A stretch of 64,000 nucleotides of DNA from Phycisphaeraceae bacterium (GCA_019636615.1 JAHBXF010000001.1:1488001-1552000), one strand, 5' to 3'; counted from the first letter of the stretch, positions 35,531 through 45,401 are shown. Notes: generated from the letters alone by a model not told the origin. Numbers and translations: made by a program.

Positions 35531-37294
35531 TCAATACCCGTCCGGCGCGCCGCCTTTGCGCGGGTCGCTCGCGGGCTGCCATCCGCCGCCCGGCGCGGCA
35601 CGGATGATCTGCACCGCCGCCACCGGGTTGCGGGGCCCAGTTTCATGCCCCAGCGCCTTGAGCCCTTCCACCACGTCCTGCTTGCCGAGCAGCGCGTTCT
35701 CCATCTGCAGTGTGTTGGGCTCCCACTGGTGGTGGAAGCGCGGCAGCGAGACCGCCGTCGCCGCGTCCATGTCGTGCACCAGCACGTTCAACACCGCCAG
35801 GATCGTCCCCGAGATGATGCGCGGCCCGCCCGAAGCGCCCGCCAGCAGGTGCACGCGCCCATCGCGCAGCACCATCGTCGGCGTCATGCTCGACAGCGGC
35901 CGCTTGCCCTTCTCGGGCCGGTTCAGGTCGGCGTGCGCCAGGCCGAAGGCGTTGGCCTTGCCGCCGCGCGTCAGAAAGTCGTCCATCTCGTTGTTGAGAA
36001 TAAAGCCATATTCCGGGACCGGCAGGAGCGACCCGAAGACCAGGTTGATCGTCTCGGTGCACGCCACCGCGCCCCCATGCGCATCAACCACGCACAGGTG
36101 GCTCGTGCCGCCGTCCTCGGGCGGTGCGCCCGGCGTGCCATAGAAGGCGGGCCCGTGCGTGCGTGTCTCGTCGATCATCGCCGCCCTGGCGCGCGTCTGC
36201 GCCGCGTCAAGCAGCCAGCGGGTGGGCACGTGCACGAAGTTCGGGTCGGCCATCCACCTGGCCCTGTCCGCGAAGGCGTGCTTGAAGGCCTCCGACACAA
36301 AGTGGATATACGGCGTGCTGTTGTGCCCGTGCTCGCGCGAGATGCGTGAAAAGTCGTCGGTGCGCGCTTCGAGCATGCCCAGCACCTGCGCCAGCACAAT
36401 GCCCCCGCTGCTGGGCGGGGGCATGGTCAGCACGTCATACCCGCGGAACGAAGCGCGCAGGGGCGCACGCTCCTCGGGCCGGTACGCCGCGAGGTCTTCC
36501 AGCGTCAGCGCCCCCCCGTCGCGCTGCACCGCGCGCACGATGGCCTCGGCCACCGAGCCGGTATAAAAACCGTCGCGTCCGTGCGCCGCGACCAGGCGCA
36601 GCACGCCCGCCTGTTCGGGAATCTTGATCGTGTCGCCTTTCTTCACCTCGCCCCGCATCAGCAGGCGCTCCCACAGATACGCAAAGCGCTCCTGGCGTGC
36701 GCGATCCTTCTTCAGCCAGGGAATCACCATCTCGTCTGTGTGCGCACTGTCGGCGTAGTGCTGGTCGGCGTCGTACCCGGTCTCGGCCAGCCGGATCGCC
36801 GGCGCCAGCACCTGCTCGCGCGTCATCGTGCCGTACTTCTCGAGCGCGTACAGCATGCCCGCCACGTGCCCCGGCACGCACACCGCCTTGCCCCCGTGCG
36901 TGCTCGCGTAGGGGTCTGGGTCGTTCTCGAACGTCTCGGGCCCGACCGCCGCCGGCCCCGCCTCGCGGTAGTTGATCGTCGTCTCCACCGCCCCGTGCTT
37001 CGGGTGCGCCGGCAGTCGGATCACCATAAAGCCCCCGCCGCCGATGCCGCACGAATACGGCCGCACCACCGAGAGCGCAAACGACGTCGCCACCGCCGCA
37101 TCGACCGCGTTGCCGCCCGCCCGAAGTATCTCGGCCCCGGCACGCGACGCCAGCGGATGATCCGCCGCCACCGCGGCGGTCGGAAATACGGGTCCCTTGG
37201 TCTCGTCGGCGGCGAAGGTTGTGTGTGTCATGGTGAGCGTGGAGCACAGGGCGCCGGCGACCAGCGCGGCACGGTTGGTGGAGGGTCGCAACAT
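35531..37294 (-). CDS. ggt: Gamma-glutamyltransferase
   Basis: 587 residues, exported. A signal peptide (residues 1-29, LVAGALCSTLTMTHTTFAA) leads into the large-subunit region (HPLASRAGAEILRAGGNAVD, SCGIGGGGFMVI). Self-cleavage should occur before Thr397 in EDGGTSHLCVVD, giving the N-terminal nucleophile of the small subunit. SSMTPTMVLRDGRV and GASGGPRIISGTI are also conserved. It transfers or hydrolyses gamma-glutamyl groups of glutathione and related compounds in the periplasm. Length is normal. Divergent from the Nif3-like gene and convergent with thrS across a gene-free 162 bp. Confidence 0.92.
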   Translation of the reverse strand: MLRPSTNRAALVAGALCSTLTMTHTTFAADETKGPVFPTAAVAADHPLASRAGAEILRAGGNAVDAAVATSFALSVVRPYSCGIGGGGFMVIRLPAHPKHGAVETTINYREAGPAAVGPETFENDPDPYASTHGGKAVCVPGHVAGMLYALEKYGTMTREQVLAPAIRLAETGYDADQHYADSAHTDEMVIPWLKKDRARQERFAYLWERLLMRGEVKKGDTIKIPEQAGVLRLVAAHGRDGFYTGSVAEAIVRAVQRDGGALTLEDLAAYRPEERAPLRASFRGYDVLTMPPPSSGGIVLAQVLGMLEARTDDFSRISREHGHNSTPYIHFVSEAFKHAFADRARWMADPNFVHVPTRWLLDAAQTRARAAMIDETRTHGPAFYGTPGAPPEDGGTSHLCVVDAHGGAVACTETINLVFGSLLPVPEYGFILNNEMDDFLTRGGKANAFGLAHADLNRPEKGKRPLSSMTPTMVLRDGRVHLLAGASGGPRIISGTILAVLNVLVHDMDAATAVSLPRFHHQWEPNTLQMENALLGKQDVVEGLKALGHETGPRNPVAAVQIIRAAPGGGWQPASDPRKGGAPDGY

Positions 37295-37438
37295 TCCTCC
37301 ATCATTGGTCGCCAGTTCATGCCCCGCCCCATTTCACCGCTCTATTGCCCCGCCGAGTTGGCCGCCCGCCGCGGCGGGGCCTGGCCCAGGCGGGCCGTAC
37401 AGTCTTGTGCCGGGCAGGCGTCCGGCCGGGAGGCGTTC

Positions 37439-38590
37439 ATGAAAGTCCGTGATCTTGTGTCAGCGATGGAAGAAATCGCACCCCTTTCGCTCGCGGAAGG
37501 CTGGGACAAAGTGGGCCTGCTCGCCGGCGACCGCGAGCGCGCGCTCACAGGGCCCGTGCTGCTCACGATCGACCTGACCGAGGCCGTCCTGGGCGAGGCC
37601 ATCCAGGCCGGCGCGCACGCCGTCGTGGCCTACCACCCGCCGATCTGGGAGCCGCTGACACGCATCACCGACGCCACCCCGCGCCAACGGATCATCCTGC
37701 GCGCCCTCGAGGCCGGTCTGGCGATCTACTCCCCTCACACCGCGCTCGACGCGGTCGCGGGCGGTGTCACAGACTGGCTGGCCGAGGGGCTCTCGGGCAG
37801 CACGCAGCCCGGCCGCATCGCCGGCGACTGCCGCGCGCTCACCCCGCACGCCTCCATGCCCCGCACGCAGGAAGTCAAGATCGTGACCTTCGCCCCCGCC
37901 AGCGCGGCCGAGCAGGTGCGCGGCGCGCTGGCCAGCGCGGGTGCTGGGCTCATCGGCAACTACCAGTTGTGCTCGTTTTCCACCAACGGCACGGGCACCT
38001 TCCTGGCCGGCGAGGGAGCCTCGCCCGCGGTGGGTTCGCCGGGGCAGATCGAGCACGTGGCCGAGGTTCGGCTCGAGATGGTGTGCGCCAAGGCCGCGCT
38101 GCCCATCGCGCTGCAGACGCTGCGCCGCCTGCACCCCTACGAAGAGCCGGCGATCGACGTGTACGAACTCGCGCCCCAGCCGGTGCGCAACCTCGGCAGC
38201 GGGCGCCGGCTCTTGCTCGACAAGCCGGTGACCATCGTGGAACTCGCGCAGCGGCTCAGGGCCTGGATCAAGCGCGACCGCGTGCGCTACGCGCTGGTGG
38301 ACGACCGCGACATCGACCGGCCCGTGCAGGCCGTGGGCATCTGCCCCGGTTCTGGCGCGTCCCTCTCGAAACTGGCCCGCGCCGAGGGGTGCGATGTCTT
38401 TGTGACCGGGGAGATGAACCACCACGACGTGGTCGGCGCGCTGCACGCGGGCATGCACGTGATCCTGGGCAACCACACCAGCACCGAGCGGGGCTACCTG
38501 CCGCGCCTCGCGTCGCGGCTGGGTGCGCTCCTCCCCGGCGCGGACATCCGCGTGAGCGAGAAAGACCGGGACCCGCTGGTGACGATCTGA
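37439..38590 (+). CDS. Nif3-like dinuclear metal-centre protein with PII-like insert
   Basis: 383 residues from the ATG at 37439, with GGGAGG at 37428-37433. The Nif3/DUF34 core has VAYHPPIWEPLTRIT and IYSPHTALDAVAGGVTDWLA at the metal site, and the closing GEMNHHDVVGALHAGMHVILG with GNHTSTERGYLPRLA. Between the two halves lies the YqfO-type insert (about residues 140-245; RLHPYEEPAIDVYELAP), which has a PII-like fold. The family forms hexamers with two metal ions; cellular function is not settled. The frame extends far upstream across ggt but without conservation. Confidence 0.85.
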   Translation: MKVRDLVSAMEEIAPLSLAEGWDKVGLLAGDRERALTGPVLLTIDLTEAVLGEAIQAGAHAVVAYHPPIWEPLTRITDATPRQRIILRALEAGLAIYSPHTALDAVAGGVTDWLAEGLSGSTQPGRIAGDCRALTPHASMPRTQEVKIVTFAPASAAEQVRGALASAGAGLIGNYQLCSFSTNGTGTFLAGEGASPAVGSPGQIEHVAEVRLEMVCAKAALPIALQTLRRLHPYEEPAIDVYELAPQPVRNLGSGRRLLLDKPVTIVELAQRLRAWIKRDRVRYALVDDRDIDRPVQAVGICPGSGASLSKLARAEGCDVFVTGEMNHHDVVGALHAGMHVILGNHTSTERGYLPRLASRLGALLPGADIRVSEKDRDPLVTI

Positions 38591-38602
38591 CCCGTCGGCG
38601 CG

Positions 38603-39103
38603 TCAGGGGCGGTTGTGCAGGTCGAGCCCGGCGGTGTACGAAAACTCGGCGGTGGGCCGCACCAGGCCCTGCTCGTAGAGCGTCTGCGAAAAGGCCGACG
38701 GTTTTTTATAGATCACCGACCCGCTGATGCGCAGTTCCGCCAGTTCGGCCTGGCGCTGATCACGCGGGATGGGCAGCACCGCGGGCAGCACGAACACCTG
38801 CGTGCCGAAACGCCGCACCGTGGCCTCGGCCGAGCGTGTGCCGGAGAATACTTCCTTGCCGTCGAGCCACACCGTATATGTCACGTCGCGCAGGGGCAGC
38901 GGGTCCCGGTTGGGGTTGTCCGCCTCGACAGCGATGTTGATCACGAGCCCGTCGGCGGTGTCTTCCGGCACGGTCACCGATACCACGCTGAGCGTGGGCG
39001 CGGCGGCCCCGCGGCAGCCCGCCAGCGTGCCCGCGCCAAGCAGCGCGGCGGCTGCGGCGAGCAGGGTGCGGCTGGCCCGGTGAGTCTGGGTGCGGTGGCG
39101 CAT
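38603..39103 (-). CDS. LEA14-like (WHy-domain) lipoprotein
   Basis: 166 residues. N-terminal lipoprotein signal with the lipobox LAGC (Cys30, LLGAGTLAGCRG). The mature part follows the pattern of the LEA type 2/WHy domain: a strand with IAVEADNPNRDPLPLRDVTY, then WLDGKEVFSG, then FVLPAVLPIPRD and a last strand ISGSVIYKK. Such proteins are small beta-sandwich, envelope-bound and possibly stress-protective. It converges on the Nif3-like gene, with 12 bp between stops, and is divergent from the solute-binding protein gene. Confidence 0.7.
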   Translation of the reverse strand: MRHRTQTHRASRTLLAAAAALLGAGTLAGCRGAAAPTLSVVSVTVPEDTADGLVINIAVEADNPNRDPLPLRDVTYTVWLDGKEVFSGTRSAEATVRRFGTQVFVLPAVLPIPRDQRQAELAELRISGSVIYKKPSAFSQTLYEQGLVRPTAEFSYTAGLDLHNRP

Positions 39104-39158
39104 CGGCCAAGAGTACCACGCCCGGCAACCCCGCGTGCCCGGGCGGGTATATTACCGC

Positions 39159-40271
39159 ATGACGCACACTTCCGGCACGCCAGGGCAGTCCATGACACGC
39201 AGAGGTCTGCTCGCCGGCGCGGCACGCGGCGCGATCACCCTGGGCGCGGCCTCGGGCCTGCTCGCCGCCTGTCGGTCGCGCGACGGCGCTGAAAACCGTG
39301 TCGTGCTCTACACCAGTTGCGATGACTTTCTTGCCCGGGAAGTGGTCGAACGCTTCGAGGCGCAGAGCGGCCTGAGGGTGATGATGGCCGGCGACACCGA
39401 GGCCACAAAGACCACCGGCCTGGTCGAGCGGCTGCTGGGAGAGCGGGCGCGGCCCAGGGCCGACGTGTGGTGGTCGAACGAACTGCTGGGCACGGCCCTG
39501 CTCGCGCAGCGCGGTCTCTTCCGCCCCTTCGCGCCACCCGCGGATGCCCAGATGCCCTCGGGCTGGCCCGCGTCGCTGCGCGATCCCGCGGGGCTCTGGC
39601 ACGGGCACGCGCTGCGCGCGAGAAGCATCGTGTTTAGCACGGCGCGGCTGGCCCGCGAAGACGTGCCCACGCGGCTGGAGGAACTCGCGCTGCCCAGGTG
39701 GCGCGGCGTGGTGGGCATGGCGCGACCCTTCTTCGGAACCACACGCATGCACGCCGCGGCGCTCGTCGCCGTGGCCGGCGCGGCGCGGTATGAGGCGTGG
39801 CTCGGCGCGATGGTGCGCAACGGCACGCGCTTCTACAGCGGCAACTCGTCGGTGGTGCGCGCGATCGCCGCCGGCGAGATCGACATCGGCCTGACCGATA
39901 CCGACGACGTGTTCGTGGCGCAGGCAGACGGCAGCGCTGTCGATCAGGTCTTTGAGCACGACGACGGCGAACGCGGCGCCGAGCGCGGCATGCCCAGCGT
40001 CGGGCCGCTGGTCATCCCCAACACCGTGGCGCTGGTGGCGGGGGGACCAAACCCGGACAACGCCGAGCGTCTCGCGGCCTTCCTGCTCAGCGAGACCTTC
40101 GAGCAGATCATGGCGGCCAACATCACGCGGCATACCGCGGTGCGCGGCTCGGTGCGCGCCGAGCCCGCGCCCCCGCCGCTGCCCCCCCGGCTGTGGGTGT
40201 CGGCGGATGAACTGGTCGCGGCGCAGCCTCGCGCCGACGAGATCGGGCGTGCCGTGGTTGGGCTGGGGTGA
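39159..40271 (+). CDS. Extracellular solute-binding lipoprotein (iron(III)-type)
   Basis: 370 residues. The N-terminus combines twin arginines (MTRRGLLAGAARGAITLG) with a lipobox (LLAAC), so it is probably a Tat-exported lipoprotein. The body follows group 8 periplasmic binding proteins of iron(III) ABC systems: VVLYTSCDDFLAREVVERF, then ADVWWSNELLGTALLAQ, RWRGVVGMARPFFG, GEIDIGLTDTDD and LVIPNTVALVAGGPN. The paired iron-binding tyrosines of FbpA are not seen (GLTDTDDVF occupies that region), so the ligand may differ. No permease or ATPase is adjacent. Confidence 0.75.
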   Translation: MTHTSGTPGQSMTRRGLLAGAARGAITLGAASGLLAACRSRDGAENRVVLYTSCDDFLAREVVERFEAQSGLRVMMAGDTEATKTTGLVERLLGERARPRADVWWSNELLGTALLAQRGLFRPFAPPADAQMPSGWPASLRDPAGLWHGHALRARSIVFSTARLAREDVPTRLEELALPRWRGVVGMARPFFGTTRMHAAALVAVAGAARYEAWLGAMVRNGTRFYSGNSSVVRAIAAGEIDIGLTDTDDVFVAQADGSAVDQVFEHDDGERGAERGMPSVGPLVIPNTVALVAGGPNPDNAERLAAFLLSETFEQIMAANITRHTAVRGSVRAEPAPPPLPPRLWVSADELVAAQPRADEIGRAVVGLG

Positions 40272-40407
40272 ACGCGCGCGGGCGAACCCACCCGGAACAG
40301 GGCGGGGGCAATGCGCCCCGGAGTGATGGCGCAGGGTCCGCGAACGCGCGGATCGGCGTAGCCAGACGCATGGGCGGCGCGAAACCACCCGATGAAGAAG
40401 GCGAATC

Positions 40408-41829
40408 GTGGAACCAAGAAAGACCAAAACCCGACGGCGATGGCGGCTGCGCAGCCGCTCGAGCCTGATCGTTGCCACGGTGCTTCTGCAGGCGGTGGTG
40501 ATCGGGCTCGGGTGGTGGGGCACGATGCAGTTGACGCGGGTGGGGCTCGCGTCGCGGGTGCGAGAGCGGATTGTGGACGAGAACAGCCGCGCGGTGACGC
40601 ACCTGGCCGGCGTGCTCTCACGCGACGGGGTGGCCACGGACGCGGGCGAAGCACAGCGGCTGGTGGAGCATTTTCAACTGCCGGGGCACACCGCGCTGGC
40701 GGTGCTCGATTCGCGCGGCCGAGTGAAGCATCACCCGCACCTCAAGCGTCAGCCGGGGCTGGAAGGGGCGGACATCGGCGGCACGCCGGTGACGCTGAGC
40801 CCGGGCAACGAGGTCATCATGCTGCGAGACCTTCGGCCGGGCACGGTGCTCACGGGCGAGGCGGTGCTCTTCGGCCGGCGGTGTGTGCTCTCGGTGCGGC
40901 GCGCGGAGGGCTCGGGGGACAAGATCATCGCGTACCAGTCGTTCGAGGGTGTGGCGCAGGCCGAGGATCGGTTCGTGCGCGGCGTGATGCTGTGGCTGGG
41001 CGTGGCGGGCATCGCGGTGCTGGGCTTGACGATCTTCGGATCGATCGTGCTCGTGCGGTACTACGACACGGCGCTGATGCGCTTCAATCACACGCTGAAC
41101 CTCGAGGCCGAGCAGCGCACGAAGCGCGCGGTGGCGATCCGCAACGCGCTGGTCTTCGGGCTGGCGAAACTGGCCGACTACCGCGACACCGACACGGGCA
41201 AGCACCTGGAGCGCATCTGCGGGTACTGCGAACTGCTCTCGCGTGAACTCGCCGGAGCGCACGCGGAGATAGACCGCGCGTGGATCGACCGCTTGAAACT
41301 GGCGTCGTCGATGCACGACATCGGGAAGGTGGGCATCCCGGATTCGATCTTGCTCAAGCCCGGCGCGCTCACGGCGTGCGAGCGGCGGCTCATGGAGACG
41401 CACGCGACGATCGGCGCCGATACGCTCATCGCGATCCGCGACCGCGTGGGCGACGACGACCTGCTGAACATGAGCATCCAGGTGGCCCTTTCGCACCACG
41501 AGAAGTGGAACGGCACGGGATACCCGAGCGGGCTCGTGGGCGAGCAGATCCCGCTGTGCGCCCGCATCGTCGCGCTGGCGGACATGTACGACGCGCTCAC
41601 CAGCAAGCGCGTGTACAAAGATGCGATCGGGCACGCCAAGGCGCGGGAGATCATTCTCGCCAGCCGCGGCACGCACTTCGACCCCGCCGTGGTGGACGCC
41701 TTCGAGCGGTGCGAAGAGCGGTTCGACATCGTGCGGCAGGCGGGCCAGCCCGAGACGGACGCGGTGGAACTCTCGTTCCTGCAGCGCACGGTGGAAGAAA
41801 TCGCCTCGGAGCGGCGGCACGCGGCGTGA
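40408..41829 (+). CDS. Membrane-bound HD-GYP domain protein (c-di-GMP phosphodiesterase)
   Basis: 473 residues from a GTG at 40408 with AAGG upstream. A transmembrane helix (SLIVATVLLQAVVIGLGWWG), a periplasmic sensor of about 150 residues, a second helix (VMLWLGVAGIAVLGLTIFGS), then a cytoplasmic HD-GYP domain. The HD-GYP motifs are intact: DTDTGKHLERI, SSMHDIGKVGIPDSIL, and SHHEKWNGTGYPSGL with Asn in the usual Asp position. It should degrade cyclic di-GMP in response to an envelope signal. No diguanylate cyclase or receiver domain is adjacent. Confidence 0.88.
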   Translation: MEPRKTKTRRRWRLRSRSSLIVATVLLQAVVIGLGWWGTMQLTRVGLASRVRERIVDENSRAVTHLAGVLSRDGVATDAGEAQRLVEHFQLPGHTALAVLDSRGRVKHHPHLKRQPGLEGADIGGTPVTLSPGNEVIMLRDLRPGTVLTGEAVLFGRRCVLSVRRAEGSGDKIIAYQSFEGVAQAEDRFVRGVMLWLGVAGIAVLGLTIFGSIVLVRYYDTALMRFNHTLNLEAEQRTKRAVAIRNALVFGLAKLADYRDTDTGKHLERICGYCELLSRELAGAHAEIDRAWIDRLKLASSMHDIGKVGIPDSILLKPGALTACERRLMETHATIGADTLIAIRDRVGDDDLLNMSIQVALSHHEKWNGTGYPSGLVGEQIPLCARIVALADMYDALTSKRVYKDAIGHAKAREIILASRGTHFDPAVVDAFERCEERFDIVRQAGQPETDAVELSFLQRTVEEIASERRHAA

Positions 41830-41892
41830 GCGACGCGGGCGCGGCGTGGTTCTTGCGCCATCCGCTGGCGGGGTATGCTACCGGCACGAAGC

Positions 41893-42378
41893 ATGCCCAC
41901 CCTGCGCACCGACATCGTTGATGTGTATGTCTTCCGGCGCGGGCCGGGGCTCGAGTTTCTGCAACTGCGGCGCACCGACGGCGCGTACGCGGGTTCGTGG
42001 CAGCCCGTGATGGGGCACGTTGAGCCCGGCGAGCGTGCGGCGGCGTGCGCGCGACGCGAACTGCTGGAAGAAACGGGGCTCGACGCGGCGGGGGCGCACG
42101 CCCTGGGCTTCTGGGCGTTGCAGGCCGTGCGGCCGTATTTCATCCCCGCGCTCGACTGTGTGATGCTCTCGGCGCGCTTCGCGGTTGAGGCGGCCCCGGG
42201 CTGGGCGCCGGTGCTGTGCGCCGAGCACGATGCGCACAGGTGGGTGGCGGGGGCCGAGGCCTTTGTCTGGCAAGGGCAGCGAGAGACGTGCGGCGAGATC
42301 GGCGCGCTGCTCGACGCGATGGCGCGGGGCGGTGAGGGGGCGGCCCACCTGGCGTCGGGGCTGAGAATCGAGGGTTGA
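41893..42378 (+). CDS. Nudix hydrolase
   Basis: 161 residues from the ATG at 41893. Nudix box GHVEPGERAAACARRELLEE followed by TGL fits GX5EX7REUXEEXGU. The opening VDVYVFRRGPGLEFLQLRR and a C-terminal HRWVAGAEAFVW fit the dATP-pyrophosphohydrolase-like branch. It hydrolyses a nucleoside diphosphate linked to another group; the substrate is not determined by sequence. It is 63 bp downstream of the HD-GYP gene in the same direction and may be in the same transcript. Confidence 0.85.
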   Translation: MPTLRTDIVDVYVFRRGPGLEFLQLRRTDGAYAGSWQPVMGHVEPGERAAACARRELLEETGLDAAGAHALGFWALQAVRPYFIPALDCVMLSARFAVEAAPGWAPVLCAEHDAHRWVAGAEAFVWQGQRETCGEIGALLDAMARGGEGAAHLASGLRIEG

Positions 42379-42457
42379 AAACCGCCGGGGGTGAATTCCC
42401 AAGAAAGCAGAGCCGGGGGCGCGCGGCGTGCGCGGCGCTGCCGGAGGAGGTCTGCCG

Positions 42458-42658
42458 ATGCGATACCTGCTGGCCATTGTTCTGCCGCCCGTTGCCGTGC
42501 TGGTGTGCGGCAAGCCCTTCCAGGCGTTGCTCAACCTGTTCCTCACGCTGCTCTTCTGGGTGCCGGGGATGATCCACGCGCTGCTGGTGGCCAACGACTA
42601 TTACGAAGACCGGCGCGCGGACCGGATGGTGCAGATGCTCGCCTATCAGGGCCGGTAA
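42458..42658 (+). CDS. YqaE/Pmp3-family small membrane protein
   Basis: 66 residues from the ATG at 42458, strongly supported by GGAGGAGG at 42443-42450. Two transmembrane helices (LLAIVLPPVAVLVCG and FLTLLFWVPGMIHALLVA) with the YqaE/Pmp3 (UPF0057) pattern of LPP in helix 1 and LLNLFLTLLFWVPGMIHA in helix 2. The C-terminus YYEDRRADRMVQM is charged. Homologues affect membrane potential and cation stress. It ends 4 bp from the stop of convergent comEC. Confidence 0.85.
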   Translation: MRYLLAIVLPPVAVLVCGKPFQALLNLFLTLLFWVPGMIHALLVANDYYEDRRADRMVQMLAYQGR

Positions 42659-42662
42659 TCAC

Positions 42663-45263
42663 TCAGCGCGGCGCGAGGAATGAGCCGGCGTGGATGGAGC
42701 CATCGGCGTGGAACTCGACCCATGCCGCGCCGTGCTGCGCGGTGTTGAACCATGCGCGGCTGTCGCGGAGGAAGGCCCACCGCGGGTCGTTGAGGCGGCG
42801 TGCGCCGCTGCTCTGCACAACAACGGAGGGGTTGACGGCACGCACCCACCGGATAGCCTCGGGGACCGCGCTGCCGTGGTGCGGGGCTTCCATCACGTGG
42901 GCGTGCAGGCCCGGGTGTGCGGCGTCGATCCGGTCGATGGCGGCGCCCTGCACGTCGCCGGTCATGAGCAGGCGCAGGCCCGCGGCGGTTTCGAAGAGGG
43001 CGACGATGGAGTGTTCGTTGTCGTCGCGCCACTGTGCGTCGGCGGGTGGAGAGAGAATCCGGCACGTGACGCCGCGCAGAAGGGTGAGCGCATCGCCGGC
43101 CTGGATGGTGTCGATGGGGATGTTCCGGCGGTCGATGGCGCGGATGAAGTCGGCGGTGTTGCCGCCCGGGTGGCGCTGCGCTTCGAGCATGAATCGCGGG
43201 GGGACGAGGATGGCGGCGGTCCCGAGCATATCGGCGGCCTGCACCGCGCCGGCGAAGTGGTCGGTGTCGGGGTGGGTGACGACGAGCGTGGGGACGCGCC
43301 AGACGCCCAGCGAGCGCATGGCCCGCACGGCGCGTGTCTGCACGCCGGTGCCGGGCATGCCGCCGCAATCCCACAGCAGGGCGTCGTGGCGTGAGCGGAT
43401 GAGGAAGCAGGAACCGTTGCCGACATCGATCATGTCGATGCGAAGGTCTACGCCGCGCGGCAGACGGCCGGCGGTGGCGCCGGCCCACACGAGCCACGCG
43501 AAGGCGAGCGCGGCGGTGGCCGCGGTGGTGGCGCGGGCCATGGGTGGCGCCAAGCGGATGCCGAATCGCAGCGCGAGAAGGATGGGCGTTGTGGCGAGGA
43601 GGGCCCACCAGAGTGAGATTGGGGGCGTGACAACGGCGCTGAAGGGCACGTGGTCGGCGAGTTGGACAACGCGGACAAGCACCTGAGCGAGCGGGGCGAG
43701 GGCGATGCCCGCGGGGCCGGCCAGCGCGGGGATGAAGACCCCGGCGAGGAGGAGTGCGAAGCCGATCCAGAGAAGGAGCACGGCCAGCGGCGTCACGAGC
43801 ATGCTGAGGGCGATGGCCAGCGGGCTGAGGATTCCGACGCGCGCGATGACAAGGGGCGCGGAGAGCGACCAGCAGATGATGTTGACGGCGAGCGCGCCGC
43901 GGGCGATTTTTTCGATGGCGAGGGCGATGCGCTGGGGCGTGGAGAGCAGCAGGCCCCGCAGGCGCGGGGCGAAGAGACGGGCCTCGACGGCGGCGGTGAG
44001 CCAGAGGAGCGCGCCGGTGAGGCCGAACGAGAGTTGAAAGCCCAGAGACCAGAGTTCGCGCGGGCGCCAGATGATGACCGCGCAGGCGATCCAGAAAAGC
44101 AGCGTGAGGGCGTCGTATCGGCGCGCGGCGACGCGCGCCAACACCAGGGCGAGGGTCATGGCGGCGGCGCGCATGATGGGGGAGTGCGCGGGGATGATGC
44201 ACGCGTACAGGATGATGAGCAGGCTGACGGCGGCGGGCTCGATCCACCCGCGGTCGCCGGCGAGGCGCACAACGGCGAGAGCGACGAGGGCCATGGCCGT
44301 GAGGTGGAAGCCCGAGATGCACAGGATGTGCACGAGCCCTTGCCGCGTGAAGGTGGTGCGGATGGCTTCGCCGGCGGGGTCGAGTTCGCCGAGCATCATG
44401 GCGTGGAGCAGCGCGGCGGCGAGTTGATCGTCACCTGCGGCGCGCTGGAGGAGGGCGTGGGCGCGCGCCGCCAGGCGGCCCCGCAGGGAGAGCCACGGTG
44501 ACGAATCGCCGGGGGAGGGCTGAACAAGGGCGGGGCCGGAGGTGGTGATGGTTCCGGCCTCGTGCATCTGGCTGGCGAGCGGGCGGTAGTCGAGTTGGCC
44601 GGGGTTGGTGGGGTGGGGGATGGGCTCAAAGTTGCCGGTGATGTGCAGCCCTTGACCGGGCGTGAGCCAGGGCGGCGCCTCGCCGCGGATGGTGAGCGTC
44701 ACTCGCCCGTAGACCGGTTGCCACGTGCCGTCGCTGAGCATGAGTGAAGTGAGGCGCACGTCGCAGCGTGTCTGGGCCTGTTCTGGCACAAAGAGGCGCA
44801 CTTCGCCGGCGGAGGGCACGCGTTTGACGGGCCGGGTTTCGGCGACGGCGCGCACCGTGACGATGCGCGGGCCGGTGTGTGCCGGCTGGTCGGTCGTGCC
44901 CAGGAGTACGGCGGCGCTGCGCGGGGATTGTGTGAAACCCCAGACGCGGATGGCGTGCCACCCCGCTCCGAAGGCGGCGAGACTCAGGGCGAGCAGGAGC
45001 AGGCCGGGTGCGATGCGCCGCCGCGAGGGGGGCGTGAAGGCGGCGATGATCGCGAGACACACACTGAGGCAGAAGCAGGCGATAGTCCACGCGGCGGCGC
45101 GGGCATCGAGCGCGTCGGCGAGGATTATGCCCAGCGAGAGGGCGGCGAAGAGAAAGATGGCGCGTGCCCGTGCGCCGGCTTTGATGGCCGCGCTGTGTGT
45201 GGACCAATCCGGCGCGGGCGGCGGCGCGGGGGCGAGGGTTGATGAAGCCTCGGGCTGTGGCAC
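42663..45263 (-). CDS. comEC: ComEC/Rec2 family DNA-uptake channel
   Basis: 866 residues. N-terminal DUF4131 with two or three transmembrane helices, an OB-like periplasmic part (RVTLTIRGEAPPWLTPGQGL), the Competence membrane domain (LVHILCISGFHLTAMALVAL, PAHSPIMRAAAMTLALVLAR, LWSLGFQLSFGLTGALLWL), and a C-terminal metallo-beta-lactamase domain (MIDVGNGSCFLI, THPDTDHFAGAV, APHHGS). All three ComEC parts are there. It would move single-stranded DNA across the inner membrane during transformation; no other competence genes are nearby. Confidence 0.92.
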   Translation of the reverse strand: MPQPEASSTLAPAPPPAPDWSTHSAAIKAGARARAIFLFAALSLGIILADALDARAAAWTIACFCLSVCLAIIAAFTPPSRRRIAPGLLLLALSLAAFGAGWHAIRVWGFTQSPRSAAVLLGTTDQPAHTGPRIVTVRAVAETRPVKRVPSAGEVRLFVPEQAQTRCDVRLTSLMLSDGTWQPVYGRVTLTIRGEAPPWLTPGQGLHITGNFEPIPHPTNPGQLDYRPLASQMHEAGTITTSGPALVQPSPGDSSPWLSLRGRLAARAHALLQRAAGDDQLAAALLHAMMLGELDPAGEAIRTTFTRQGLVHILCISGFHLTAMALVALAVVRLAGDRGWIEPAAVSLLIILYACIIPAHSPIMRAAAMTLALVLARVAARRYDALTLLFWIACAVIIWRPRELWSLGFQLSFGLTGALLWLTAAVEARLFAPRLRGLLLSTPQRIALAIEKIARGALAVNIICWSLSAPLVIARVGILSPLAIALSMLVTPLAVLLLWIGFALLLAGVFIPALAGPAGIALAPLAQVLVRVVQLADHVPFSAVVTPPISLWWALLATTPILLALRFGIRLAPPMARATTAATAALAFAWLVWAGATAGRLPRGVDLRIDMIDVGNGSCFLIRSRHDALLWDCGGMPGTGVQTRAVRAMRSLGVWRVPTLVVTHPDTDHFAGAVQAADMLGTAAILVPPRFMLEAQRHPGGNTADFIRAIDRRNIPIDTIQAGDALTLLRGVTCRILSPPADAQWRDDNEHSIVALFETAAGLRLLMTGDVQGAAIDRIDAAHPGLHAHVMEAPHHGSAVPEAIRWVRAVNPSVVVQSSGARRLNDPRWAFLRDSRAWFNTAQHGAAWVEFHADGSIHAGSFLAPR

Positions 45264-45401
45264 GCAGGCAGGGTGGACGGTGGAAGAGCCCGGGTCAAGT
45301 GCGGGGTTTGTGTGTCATCGGGTGGTGCGATGATCGGCAGGGGAGTGATGTGGCTTGCCCGATAACGGTCATGGAGTGAATGGGTGAGGGCGTCATGCCG
45401 C

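Noticed and set aside
34842..36143. Plus-strand open frame of 433 residues across the end of thrS and into ggt
   Set aside because: Ser/Arg/Pro-rich, overlaps two certain genes in other frames, and has no domain.
36581..37438. N-terminal extension of the Nif3-like protein by 286 residues
   Set aside because: The region is antisense to ggt, has no conservation, and a good ribosome-binding site marks the ATG at 37439.
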